NCBI GenBank assembly: GCA_026225095.1
Contig: JAMFSC010000037.1
Coordinates: 1 to 64,000, forward strand
Length of the DNA stretch: 64,000 nt
Direction of reading: 5' to 3'
DNA from: a bacterium
Lineage (GTDB): Bacteria; Acidobacteriota; Terriglobia; Terriglobales; Acidobacteriaceae
Shown: in pieces, positions 42,463-50,701 of the stretch
Position numbering within the stretch: the first letter of the stretch is position 1
Layout of the letters: each line of letters starts with the position of its first letter
Made by a program: the position numbers and the translations under genes
The notes under the pieces: generated by a model
Told to the model about the DNA's origin: nothing
The model's database searches: none
Seen by the model: only the letters and a program-made list of their open reading frames with translations

Positions 42463-43059
42463 ATGGGCGCGTGCATGACAATGACTCAGAAGATCCAGAT
42501 GATTCAGAAGATCGAGATTGATCGATTCGAAGGCGGACAAGAGATGCAGATGGCCGACAGGATGCGTGGAAAGCTGGGCGAAGAGGGCTTCACGCTGATC
42601 GAACTGCTGATCGTGATGTCGGTGATGCTGGTGCTGATGACGCTGGGCATTCCCCAGTTGATGAAGTGGACAAAGGGCGCCAACGAGACCTCGGCGATGC
42701 AGTCCGTACGTACGATCGGCCAGGCTGAACTCCAGTACAGCTCAGCCTATCCGTCTAACGGCTTCTCCTGCACGCTGGCGGCCCTGGGCGGCGTTCCTGG
42801 GTCGGGCGCACCGACACCTCAGGCGGCGCAGATGCTTCCGCCTGATCTCGCTTCCGGCCAGAAGGCCGGTTACACGTTCGCCGTGACCAACTGTACGAAG
42901 GTGAGCGTCAATAATCAGGATATGTTCACCACTTTCCAGGTGACGGCAGTCCCGACCTCGGTGGGGCATACCGGCGACCGCGGGTTTTGCTCAGACGAGA
43001 ACAACATCATCAAGGTTGATCCACAGGGCGGCACCAACTGCACGCAGCTTCTGCAGTAG
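42463..43059 (+). CDS. Type IV pilin/pseudopilin-like protein
   Basis: A 198-residue class III signal protein. The leader ends in EEG-FTLIELLIVMSVMLVLM, with a peptidase-cleavable Gly and the +5 Glu, followed by one hydrophobic helix. The globular part contains pairs of cysteines (SCTL, TNCTKV, GFCSDENN, TNCTQ) that could form the disulphide loops common in type IV pilins, and the region AELQYSSAYPSNGFSCTLAALGG is typical of acidobacterial pilin-like proteins. The given ATG creates a 42-residue leader; in-frame ATGs at 42544 and 42550 would give a more usual length. No pilus assembly genes are nearby. lolA follows 8 nt later. Confidence 0.85.
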   Translation: MGACMTMTQKIQMIQKIEIDRFEGGQEMQMADRMRGKLGEEGFTLIELLIVMSVMLVLMTLGIPQLMKWTKGANETSAMQSVRTIGQAELQYSSAYPSNGFSCTLAALGGVPGSGAPTPQAAQMLPPDLASGQKAGYTFAVTNCTKVSVNNQDMFTTFQVTAVPTSVGHTGDRGFCSDENNIIKVDPQGGTNCTQLLQ

Positions 43060-43067
43060 GCGGGCGG

Positions 43068-43709
43068 ATGCTGCGGCTCACACGATGGACGGCGGGTTTG
43101 TTGCTGGCGGGTCCGATGCTCGCAGCTCAGGAGAGTGCCTCCACCTTGATCAAGAGGGTGGACGACCACTATAACCACCTGACATCTCTGCGTGCTCGCT
43201 ACGTCGAACACTATACCGGGATGGGGATGAACCGGTCCGAGTCCGGAACGCTGCTGCTCGCCAAACCGGGCAGGATGCGCTGGGCCTACGATACTCCGGT
43301 GGGCAAAGTCTTCATGCTGGATGGAAAGTTTGCGTGGTTTTACACACCTGGGGATGCTCAGGTGCAGCGCATCGCGGCGAAGAAACTGGACGATCTGCGC
43401 TCGCCGCTGCGTCTTCTCCTGGGCCATACCCAGTTGAACAAGGAGCTGGATGGGCTCAACGTGGTCCCCCAAACAGTTGGTTATCGAATCACCGGCGTTC
43501 CCAGGGGCATGGCGCAGAGAGTGAAGCTACTGACCCTCGATGTCGATGCCGCGGGGGCCATTCAGAAGATGCGGCTCGATGAGTTGGATGGAGCCGCGAC
43601 CGAATTCGACTTCACGGAGATGAAGGAAAATATTTTAATTTCGCCAGCAGATTTCGTCTTCACGGTTCCGGCTGGAGTCGGAATTACGGACGGCCTCCCG
43701 CCGGTCTGA
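43068..43709 (+). CDS. lolA: Outer-membrane lipoprotein carrier protein LolA
   Basis: Periplasmic chaperone that takes lipoproteins from LolCDE and hands them to the outer membrane. The 213-residue product has a signal peptide (TAGLLLAGPMLAAQ), then the LolA half-barrel pattern: LTSLRARYVEHY, GTLLLAKPGRMRWAYDTP, DGKFAWFYTPGDAQVQRI, SPLRLLLG and the C-terminal FTEMKENILISPADFVFTVPAGV. Function as a LolA-like carrier is likely although LolA similarity is low in general. It is 8 nt after the pilin-like gene and convergent with the PPOx-like gene. Confidence 0.87.
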   Translation: MLRLTRWTAGLLLAGPMLAAQESASTLIKRVDDHYNHLTSLRARYVEHYTGMGMNRSESGTLLLAKPGRMRWAYDTPVGKVFMLDGKFAWFYTPGDAQVQRIAAKKLDDLRSPLRLLLGHTQLNKELDGLNVVPQTVGYRITGVPRGMAQRVKLLTLDVDAAGAIQKMRLDELDGAATEFDFTEMKENILISPADFVFTVPAGVGITDGLPPV

Positions 43710-43717
43710 TTCAGTGG

Positions 43718-44236
43718 CTAAACTTTGATGGTTCCCGTCTCACCGACATCAACCTTGCCCCCCGTGATGGCGGCGGCGAGGTACTTGACGCCACGGACGA
43801 CTCGACTCGAGGACGCCTCCCAGTACTCCGCCTCGGTGACGCGGACGCAGAGCACGGCGATTGAAGGGTCATTCTCACCATGCGGGAACCAAGCCTTGTA
43901 CATCGAGTTCCAGAGGTCGTGGATTCTGGCACGATCCTTGCTGACATTAGCGAAACCCTTGACTGCGATGTACCTGGAGTTGCCGTTGTCGGCGTAGATC
44001 AGCGAGACGTGACTATCCTCGCGGATTTCGGCTACCTTGCCGCTCTCGTCCCGCGTGAGGAACCAGACGTTCCCGTCGAATTTGGCGGCGCCTTCAAGTT
44101 CCTGGGTGGCCATGGGACGGCTGTCGAACGATCCGTCCGGAGCGGCCGTGGTCATCATCGCGATTCGGATGTCCTTGATGAGTTCACCGATCTTTCTAAG
44201 GCCTTCGGTACCGGTGAGCGTCTGTACATCAGTCAT
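43718..44236 (-). CDS. PPOx-like FMN-binding split-barrel protein (general stress protein 26 type)
   Basis: A 172-residue protein of the pyridoxamine 5'-phosphate oxidase-like superfamily. It has the pattern IRIAMMTTAAPDGSFDSRPMATQ, NVWFLTRDESGKVAEI, VSLIYADNGNSRYIAVKGFANV, and DLWNSMYKAWFPHGENDPSIAVLCV, which are typical of the GSP26 branch, where FMN or FAD binding is usual and enzymatic activity is not established. The ATG at 44236 has GGAGGA eight nt upstream, so the longer frame to 44266 is not used. It is a likely single gene, divergent from the HAD gene. Confidence 0.87.
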   Translation of the reverse strand: MTDVQTLTGTEGLRKIGELIKDIRIAMMTTAAPDGSFDSRPMATQELEGAAKFDGNVWFLTRDESGKVAEIREDSHVSLIYADNGNSRYIAVKGFANVSKDRARIHDLWNSMYKAWFPHGENDPSIAVLCVRVTEAEYWEASSSRVVRGVKYLAAAITGGKVDVGETGTIKV

Positions 44237-44460
44237 GGAAACTTCCTCCGGGGTGTTTGGATGCACGGTTCGTCTTCCGCGCCGTCCGGTCGCAACTCGG
44301 CGGACTAGAATGGGAGAGTGGGATCCGGAGTGACCGAATCCGGCCGACGAAGAAGAGGAATGGACTCTTTCTGATCGCTTCGTCTACGCAATTCCGCCGG
44401 TTTGGGGCCGACGGTTCCCCCGCAGGCATCCCGCTAACCTGTTTTTCTTGAAGGAGATCC

Positions 44461-45189
44461 ATGAACGAAATAACCCCAATGGTTGAGGTCTTGACGACAG
44501 ACGAATTTCACTCCGCGGTCCACACGCTTTCACCGAAGATTGCTGTCTTCGATTGCGATGGAACGTTGTGGTCGGGCGATGCGGGTTCAGGATTCATGAA
44601 GTGGTCTATCGAAAATCGACTCATCTCCGAGTCGGCGGAGAGGTGGCTCTTCGAACGGTACGCGGGTTACAACCGGGGCGATGTCTCTGAGCTTGCGATC
44701 TGCGGGGAGATGGTGCAGGTCTTCGCCGGGCTGACCGAGGAGCAGATGCGGGAGGCCGCGCGGAGTTTCTTCGCCGAGAAGATCGAGAGCAACATCTTTC
44801 CGGAGATGCTGGAGCTTGTGACCAAGCTGCAGAAGCAGGGCGTAGAGGTCTGGGCGGTCAGTTCAACCTGCGACTGGGTGGTGGAGGAAGGAGTCAAGCG
44901 ATTTGCGATCCCGCCGGAACGCGTGTTGGCGGCCAGGGTGAAGGTCGTCGGCGGCGTAGTCACGCGGGACCTGATCGAGGTTCCGACAGACGAAGGGAAG
45001 GTCGAGGCCCTTGCCCGAGTGGGAATCGAGGCTCCGGACGCGGTCTTCGGGAACTCCGTGCACGATGCGGCAATGCTGGCGATCGCCCGGAGAGCTTTCC
45101 CGGTAAACCCGACCGGGGCGCTGGTGGAGCGGAGTGCGCGAGAGGGGTGGGCGGTCTACTACCCCGCCTCGGTGATGTCAGGTCTCTGA
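44461..45189 (+). CDS. HAD-family phosphatase (HAD-IB, SerB-like)
   Basis: A 242-residue haloacid-dehalogenase-superfamily phosphatase. Motif I is FDCDGTLWSGD with nucleophile Asp31 and acid Asp33. Motif II is VWAVSST, and the later Lys with GNSVHDAAML forms motifs III/IV. An alpha-helical cap between motifs I and II places it in the HAD-IB (phosphoserine phosphatase-like) group; the substrate is not determined. The ATG has the strong ribosome-binding site AAGGAG at seven nt. It lies 224 bp from the divergent PPOx-like gene, with no strong candidate promoter that I can name in the gap. Confidence 0.85.
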   Translation: MNEITPMVEVLTTDEFHSAVHTLSPKIAVFDCDGTLWSGDAGSGFMKWSIENRLISESAERWLFERYAGYNRGDVSELAICGEMVQVFAGLTEEQMREAARSFFAEKIESNIFPEMLELVTKLQKQGVEVWAVSSTCDWVVEEGVKRFAIPPERVLAARVKVVGGVVTRDLIEVPTDEGKVEALARVGIEAPDAVFGNSVHDAAMLAIARRAFPVNPTGALVERSAREGWAVYYPASVMSGL

Positions 45190-45276
45190 CAGATGCCGCA
45201 GCACATGTAACCGATTGCTGGCGATGTAGATGCGCCATCAACTTAATGGAGGGCATTCCCGTCTAAACTGAGAGAC

Positions 45277-45744
45277 GTGAAAGAACCGATACGCAAGCTC
45301 GACTCACGGATCGATTCGACGATTCACCGGCCGCTGCGGCTTGTGGTGGCAGCGCTGATCCTGCGCCAGGGATTCCCGGGGCCGACGACGGAGGTGCTCG
45401 TCTGCCAGAGGAAGCCGGATCAGCCCATGAGCTTGAAGTGGGAGTTTCCGGGGGGCAAGATCGAGCCTGGGGAAACCGCCGAAGAGGCCCTGGTTCGCGA
45501 GTTGAATGAAGAACTTGGGATCGAGGCGGTAATCGGCAAGCGGGTCTCCCGGGTGCGCCACAAGTACCGAAACGGGGGTACGATCGATCTCCAATTCTTC
45601 GTCGTTCGGGAGTTCGGGGGAGCGCTCGAGAACCGGATCTTCAATGATATGCGCTGGTCTAAGCTCGAGGAACTGCCGCAGTTCGACTTCCTGGCGGCGG
45701 ACCTTGGGCTGATCCGGGATCTATCCGAAGGCCGCCTCCTGTAG
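45277..45744 (+). CDS. Nudix hydrolase (MutT-like)
   Basis: A 155-residue Nudix pyrophosphohydrolase. The Nudix box GX5EX7REUXEEXGU is complete from Gly60 to Ile82 (EPGETAEEALVRELNEELGI). The preceding WEFPGGK and the CQRKPDQPMSLKW segment resemble MutT-type 8-oxo-dGTP diphosphatases, so nucleotide-pool sanitation is the best guess, but other nucleoside diphosphate substrates are possible. The start is GTG at 45277. It converges with the Nramp gene, with only 3 bp between the stops. Confidence 0.88.
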   Translation: MKEPIRKLDSRIDSTIHRPLRLVVAALILRQGFPGPTTEVLVCQRKPDQPMSLKWEFPGGKIEPGETAEEALVRELNEELGIEAVIGKRVSRVRHKYRNGGTIDLQFFVVREFGGALENRIFNDMRWSKLEELPQFDFLAADLGLIRDLSEGRLL

Positions 45745-45747
45745 CCC

Positions 45748-47016
45748 CTACTTGACGAAGATTCCGCGCACAATCGGAACCATCATCACGATCGTCAGGC
45801 CAATTACGATGATGGAGGTCGTCCATGCGATCACATTGAACCAGCGCGAGTTCGTGTAAGCACCCATCAGATCGTGTTTGTTGATCAACTTGAGCATGAA
45901 GATGAGCACGACCGGCAGGAGGACACCGTTGAGCACCTGCGACAGGATCGTGATGCGGACCAGCGGGAAGTTCGGAATCAGAACGATCGCAGCGCCAAAG
46001 GCGATCAGCAGCGAGTAGAACCAGTAAAAGAATTTGGCCTCGCCGAAGCTCTTGTCGAGCCCGCTCTCAAAGCCCAGGCCCTCGCAGACGGTGTACGCGG
46101 TCGAGAGCGGAAGGATGGACGCGGCGAAGAGAGACGCGTTGAAGAGCCCCGCTGCGAAGAGGATGAAGGCGTAGTTTCCAGCCAGGGGCCTCATGGCGTC
46201 GGCAGCGTCGGCAGGAACGTTGATATCGCGCACGCCATGGGTGTAGAGTGTGGCCGCACAGGCGACGATGATGAACCACGCGACGATATCGGTGAAGACA
46301 GATCCGACGATGACATCCAGGCGCGAGGCCTTGTACTGCCGGATGCTGACGCCCTTGTCGACGATCGAGGATTGCAGATAGAACTGCATCCAGGGGGTGA
46401 TCGTTGTACCGATAACTCCTACCGTCATATAGACATAGTCGCGGTCCCGCCACACGTTGCGCGGCGGAAGCTTGACCGTCTGGATCATCGCCAGGTGCCA
46501 ATTAGGCCCGCTGAGCACACCCGTAATAATGTAGGCGATGTAAAAGACGCTGGCGATGAGAAAGATCTTTTCGACGCTCTTGTAGTTCCCTTTCACTACC
46601 AGCGCCCACACCAGCACCGCGCAGATGGGTACACTGATGTATTTGCTGACGTGAAAGAGCTGCATGGACCCGGCGATCCCCGAGAACTCGGCGATGACAT
46701 TGCCGAAGTTCACGATGACCAGCAGGATCATCATGATGAAGGTCATGCGCAGGCCGAACTCCTCGCGGATGAGGTCGGAGAGGCCCTTGCCGGTGACCAC
46801 TCCCATGCGCGCGCACATCTCCTGCACGACGATGAGGGCGAGGGTAATGGGGATCATCGTCCAGAGCAGCGTGTAGCCGTAGTGCGCCCCGGCCGCCGAG
46901 TAGGTGAAGATGCCGCCCGAGTCATTGTCGACGTTGGCGGTGATGAATCCCGGGCCGAGCACGGCCAGAAACATGACAATGCTCATGCGCCAGCGACGCC
47001 AGGTAGAGGTGGCCAT
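45748..47016 (-). CDS. Nramp-family divalent metal transporter, variant motif
   Basis: A 422-residue cation transporter of the Nramp (LeuT-fold) superfamily with about eleven hydrophobic segments. TM1 reads GPGFITANVDNDSGGIFTYS where classical MntH has the metal-binding DPGN; the following FTYSAAGAHYGYTLLWTM is typical of a variant branch widespread in bacteria. Proton-coupled Mn2+ or Fe2+ uptake is the usual role; the altered site may change ion preference. The ATG at 47016 begins 1 nt after the aldo/keto reductase stop. It is the last gene of a five-gene operon whose first gene encodes a soluble MgtE-like sensor, suggesting metal sensing and transport in one unit. Confidence 0.85.
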   Translation of the reverse strand: MATSTWRRWRMSIVMFLAVLGPGFITANVDNDSGGIFTYSAAGAHYGYTLLWTMIPITLALIVVQEMCARMGVVTGKGLSDLIREEFGLRMTFIMMILLVIVNFGNVIAEFSGIAGSMQLFHVSKYISVPICAVLVWALVVKGNYKSVEKIFLIASVFYIAYIITGVLSGPNWHLAMIQTVKLPPRNVWRDRDYVYMTVGVIGTTITPWMQFYLQSSIVDKGVSIRQYKASRLDVIVGSVFTDIVAWFIIVACAATLYTHGVRDINVPADAADAMRPLAGNYAFILFAAGLFNASLFAASILPLSTAYTVCEGLGFESGLDKSFGEAKFFYWFYSLLIAFGAAIVLIPNFPLVRITILSQVLNGVLLPVVLIFMLKLINKHDLMGAYTNSRWFNVIAWTTSIIVIGLTIVMMVPIVRGIFVK

Positions 47017-47017
47017 C

Positions 47018-48001
47018 TCAGTGCACCGCCGGGGGAAGAATGGCATCGCGCTCGGATTGAACGAGCTGGTGCAGGTGGTGCGCAGGCTCTTCGAGGGTTA
47101 CATCCCCGGCGACGGCGACGTTGGCACGCACATGGGCGGAGCTCTTTGAGGAGAAGAGAATGACGCTATCCGGATTCGTCACCAGCGAAGCTTTGAGCAT
47201 CAGGTTGGCGAGAATCTCGATCTGGTTGAGGTCCTGGCCCGTGGTCTCGGACCAGCGGCGGCAAGTAGCCGGGTTCGCCATCAGTGCGGCGTGCAGGGCG
47301 CGGAAGTTGTCTGTGAGTGCGCGATGGTGGATTCGAAAGGATGGGCCCGATGGGATGACTGCGTCGAGCACGGACCACTCATACTGCAGGACGCGGGAGA
47401 AGGCCGGCCGCTCGGCGAGGAGCGCGGGGATCTTCTCTCCTCCGCTGCCCACGCCAAAGGACCCGATGGCGCCCTCAGCCACCTTGTCTTCGAGGAAACG
47501 GAGCAGACCCTCATCCACCAGATCGGCCGCTGTCGCTTCGTGTAGCAGCAAGATATCGATGCGATCGGTCTTCAACTCAGCCAGGCTCCGTGCGAGCGAT
47601 GCCCTTGCCTCCGCAGCGGTAAAAGTTGCCTTCTGATCGTTCCGCGTGATGTTTCCCGCGGCTCCGGCGAGTTGCTTCTTGAGCGCTGGAACGCGCTTGA
47701 TGAGAGGTCTCGCAATTCCCTTGGCGAGGCTGATCCAGGATTGATTTTTGGCCGGGGGGATGCCGTACTTGGTAGTCACGGTCAGCTTACCGGGATATCG
47801 GCTCAGGATCTCACCAAGGCAGCTCTCGGCCTGGCCCATCCCGTAGGAGGGCGCGACGTCGAAGTGCGTGATTCCTGCTTCCACGGCCGATTCGAGCATC
47901 GCCAGAGATTCCTTGCGGTTGAGGACTCCCATGACGCTTGAACATCCGAAGCCCAGGCGTGTCGTCGTGCGGCCGGTCGTTCCCAGCGCGATCTGTTGCA
48001 T
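47018..48001 (-). CDS. Aldo/keto reductase
   Basis: A 327-residue (beta/alpha)8-barrel NAD(P)H-dependent oxidoreductase. The N-terminal LGTTGRTTTRLGFGCSSVMG, FDVAPSYGMGQAESCLGEIL (catalytic Asp and Tyr), the Lys in VTTKYG, and DILLLHEATAADL (His) are the family pattern. The substrate is unknown. The ATG at 48001 is preceded by AGGAG at six nt; the frame continues upstream to 48160 but overlaps the GMC gene and lacks similarity. It follows the GMC oxidoreductase by 34 nt and precedes the Nramp gene by 1 nt, which indicates strict cotranscription. Confidence 0.9.
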   Translation of the reverse strand: MQQIALGTTGRTTTRLGFGCSSVMGVLNRKESLAMLESAVEAGITHFDVAPSYGMGQAESCLGEILSRYPGKLTVTTKYGIPPAKNQSWISLAKGIARPLIKRVPALKKQLAGAAGNITRNDQKATFTAAEARASLARSLAELKTDRIDILLLHEATAADLVDEGLLRFLEDKVAEGAIGSFGVGSGGEKIPALLAERPAFSRVLQYEWSVLDAVIPSGPSFRIHHRALTDNFRALHAALMANPATCRRWSETTGQDLNQIEILANLMLKASLVTNPDSVILFSSKSSAHVRANVAVAGDVTLEEPAHHLHQLVQSERDAILPPAVH

Positions 48002-48035
48002 CCGGCTCTCCTGGTGCGAGGTTGCTGCTTTGAGC

Positions 48036-49619
48036 TTAGCCCAGATCGGCCGCGGAAGGAGCGGAAAGGACGTGCTGGTTGAGATGCGCGGCCAGGCGTA
48101 TCGCGAGCGCGAGGACGGTGTGCGTGGGATTGGAGAAGCTCGAAGTGGGTAGAACCGCACCCGAACAGACGTAGGTGTTATCAGTTCCGTGCAGCCTCAG
48201 GTTGGTGTCGACCACACCGCACAGAGGGTCATCGTCCATCCGCATCCCTCCCATGTGGTGATTGCTGTCATCGCAGCGGGCCAGGAAGGAAGGGCTCCCG
48301 GACATGAGGTCGAGATCGGGCACGATGGTCGCAATCCTGGCCAGCGCCTCCTTCACCTGCAGAACATACTCTCGCATGGTGGCCAGTTCGTGCTGGGTGA
48401 TCTGCCAGTCCAGCTTCGCCCGCAGCAGCCCGAGTCCGTCGCGCTCGTCGGAGAGCCTGATGCTGCTGGGCGAGTCGGGCTGCTGCTCGCAGTGCACGCG
48501 CAACTTGATCGTCGCCTTAGGAGGATTGTAGGCCCGATGTTGAATGCTGTAGCGCGCAACCTGGCGCAGCAGCAGGGGAAGGTTCGCGATAGCGTGAAAT
48601 ACATCGCCTGCCGTGATCTCTCGCATGCGGCCGCGCAGGATCCGTTTGGCTGTGGTCTTGAGACGTGCCAGCTCCTCGTCGGCGTCGGAGATGAAGTACA
48701 TGGTGCCCGCAACGTTCAGCGTTCCGCGGTCTTCCTGGATGTGTGGTGCGAGGCGAAGCTTGGGGTGATACTTGAAGCCGTGGCTGAAGACGTTGTCGAA
48801 GAGTTGGTGGAAGCGCCCGGGATCGAGTGGAGTGACCTCGCCTCCATTGGCATCGATGTGATCCTGATAGTGCTTGCCCAGCAGTCCGGAGCGATTCCAG
48901 GGCAGGCCGTCCGCACGCGGCTGCAGGAAGAAGCGCGAGCTCTCAATCGCACCCAGGCAAAACACGAAGGTCCTGGCCCGAAAGACGGTCTCCACGCCGG
49001 TCAGCGTGCAGCAGCGCAGCCCGGTGATGCGGTCGCCGGTGATCATGGGCTCGACAGCATTTGCGTGCAGCCAGAGGTCGAGGTTGGGATCGGTCTCGAG
49101 CGCTCTGCGGTGCACCCGGGTGAAGGCCGGTTCGGGAGTCCAGCGGGAGAAGTATGGTTCGAGGCCATCGAACTCCGGTGGTGCGACACCAATCTCACGC
49201 CAGACCGAAGCATCATCGAGCGTCACTCCTAGCATCCCTTCGAGTTCGAGCGCACGCTGGTAGAAAGGAGTCAGCTCACTCTTTGGAAAGGGCCATCCAC
49301 TGGCTGGAACGGCGGCTCTCTTCTCGAAGTCGCGTTGCTCGAACTCGAGGATCTGGCCGCCCCATCGATTGGTAGTACCTCCCTTGGCGCGAAAGCGTCC
49401 GGTATGGATTCCGCGATGCGGCAGGCCGCTGACCACGCTGCGGTAGGGATCCTGCGACCGCTCCTCTACCTCCGCCCCTCCGCCCTCCAGCAACAGGACG
49501 CGTCTGCCCTGCTGCAGAAGATCCACCGCAAGAACGATTCCCGCCGCGCCGGAGCCGACGATGCAGATCTCCGCGACAGAATCCTGGTCAGGCCGTTCAA
49601 TCTCCAGGTCCCGGGTCAA
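48036..49619 (-). CDS. GMC-family FAD oxidoreductase
   Basis: A 527-residue flavoenzyme of the glucose-methanol-choline family. The FAD-binding ICIVGSGAAGIVLAVDLL carries the GxGxxG at 22-27, then LLLEGGG; GGTTNRWGGQ binds the flavin. The C-terminal NHHMGGMRMDDDPLCGVVDTN and SFSNPTHTVLALAIR hold the catalytic His/Asn region. Members oxidise alcohol or sugar groups; the true substrate is unknown. The start is a TTG that overlaps the stop of the CgeB-like gene by 4 nt (TTGA) with GGGAG seven nt upstream. Confidence 0.88.
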   Translation of the reverse strand: MTRDLEIERPDQDSVAEICIVGSGAAGIVLAVDLLQQGRRVLLLEGGGAEVEERSQDPYRSVVSGLPHRGIHTGRFRAKGGTTNRWGGQILEFEQRDFEKRAAVPASGWPFPKSELTPFYQRALELEGMLGVTLDDASVWREIGVAPPEFDGLEPYFSRWTPEPAFTRVHRRALETDPNLDLWLHANAVEPMITGDRITGLRCCTLTGVETVFRARTFVFCLGAIESSRFFLQPRADGLPWNRSGLLGKHYQDHIDANGGEVTPLDPGRFHQLFDNVFSHGFKYHPKLRLAPHIQEDRGTLNVAGTMYFISDADEELARLKTTAKRILRGRMREITAGDVFHAIANLPLLLRQVARYSIQHRAYNPPKATIKLRVHCEQQPDSPSSIRLSDERDGLGLLRAKLDWQITQHELATMREYVLQVKEALARIATIVPDLDLMSGSPSFLARCDDSNHHMGGMRMDDDPLCGVVDTNLRLHGTDNTYVCSGAVLPTSSFSNPTHTVLALAIRLAAHLNQHVLSAPSAADLG

Positions 49620-50701
49620 GCAGCCACTCCCGCTGCCTGTCGCACGGCTGCGATCAGCGAACGGGCACGCTCGATGACGAGGCCCACCTGCCGGTCATTG
49701 TTGTACCCATCCCGTTCGGCCCGGGCTCGGCCCGCGGCTGCGATCCGGGTGCGGGCCGCCTCGTCCGGAAGGTACCGGCGAATCTTGTCGGCACATTCTT
49801 CAAACGTCGAAAAGAAGACCGCTTCCACGTCCTCTTCAAAACGCTTCATGTGGCCTTCGGAACGTTCTGCGAGCAGGAATCCACCGCATCCCGCAATCTC
49901 GAAGCTCTTGTGCACGAACTCGTCCTGGTTGGAATGGGTAATGAAGCTGAGGTTGACCTTCGACCGCCAGATGGCCTCGCGATACTCCGCAAGGTACAGT
50001 TCACCATGACCGCGATAAAGTGTGGCAGCCGCGTCCTGTCCCAGCGCACGTTTCCAAAGCAGACCACCGGAGATGGTTACTGAGAAGCCACACTCCCTGG
50101 CAAGGCGCGTGAGGAACTGGGGGCGATCGTCATAGGGTGTACCTATAAAGGAGACGTCGCGATCACGATCGGCGTCACTCCAGCCAGGCGGTGGAGGGTA
50201 GTGCAGGGTGGGCTCGTAGGCGGTCTGGATCTTGATCACATCGCGCGCTCCCCGCTCGCGGTAGTGCTCGATGTTGCGATCACGCTGTACAACATGCAGA
50301 TCGAAGTGCGGAATATTCTTCATGTACAGGCGCCAGCCGGGATCTCGGCGTGGTCCGAACGGATTGTCGATCATGTAATTGACGGTCACGATGCCCATCG
50401 CACGAAGCCGGTCGAGCGTCGTCGGCCACAACGAAAGCGACTTGTCGGTCCACAACACATCCGGCCGTTCGGCCTCGACCGCCCGCAACAGTTCACGGTT
50501 GAAACGAATGACGTGTGGCCCGGCTGCCAGGCGAAACATGATCTTCGCTGTCAGCCCGTCAGCCGGCTTGAACGCCAGCGAGTTGAACGGGCTGACCGTG
50601 TGTCCCAGCCGTTCGAGCGCCCACAACCGATGTTGCGCTGTATTTTCCCGGTTCAGGTCTGCGGCGTACAGAATCTTCAAGGGCCGATCCGTCATGCTCA
50701 A
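49616..50701 (-). CDS. CgeB-like glycosyltransferase
   Basis: A 361-residue GT-B-like protein of the CgeB/DUF3880 and GT4 type. It has the N-terminal KILYAADLNRENTAQHRLWALERLGH and, in the C-terminal domain, DVSFIGTPYDDRPQFLTRLA, SKVNLSFITHSNQDEFVHKSFEIAGCGGFLLAERSEGHMKRFEE, where the Glu and the His/Lys contact the nucleotide-sugar donor. CgeB participates in spore glycosylation in Bacillus; here a surface glycan or small-molecule glycosylation is more plausible. TTG at 50701 overlaps the MgtE-like stop (TTGA) with GAGG eight nt upstream; an ATG at 50695 is an alternative. Confidence 0.82.
   Translation of the reverse strand: MSMTDRPLKILYAADLNRENTAQHRLWALERLGHTVSPFNSLAFKPADGLTAKIMFRLAAGPHVIRFNRELLRAVEAERPDVLWTDKSLSLWPTTLDRLRAMGIVTVNYMIDNPFGPRRDPGWRLYMKNIPHFDLHVVQRDRNIEHYRERGARDVIKIQTAYEPTLHYPPPPGWSDADRDRDVSFIGTPYDDRPQFLTRLARECGFSVTISGGLLWKRALGQDAAATLYRGHGELYLAEYREAIWRSKVNLSFITHSNQDEFVHKSFEIAGCGGFLLAERSEGHMKRFEEDVEAVFFSTFEECADKIRRYLPDEAARTRIAAAGRARAERDGYNNDRQVGLVIERARSLIAAVRQAAGVAA

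Noticed and set aside
45874-47163. Long plus-strand frame opposite the Nramp gene (429 residues)
   Set aside because: Highly charged, His/Asp/Arg-rich antisense translation of a membrane protein; not plausible.
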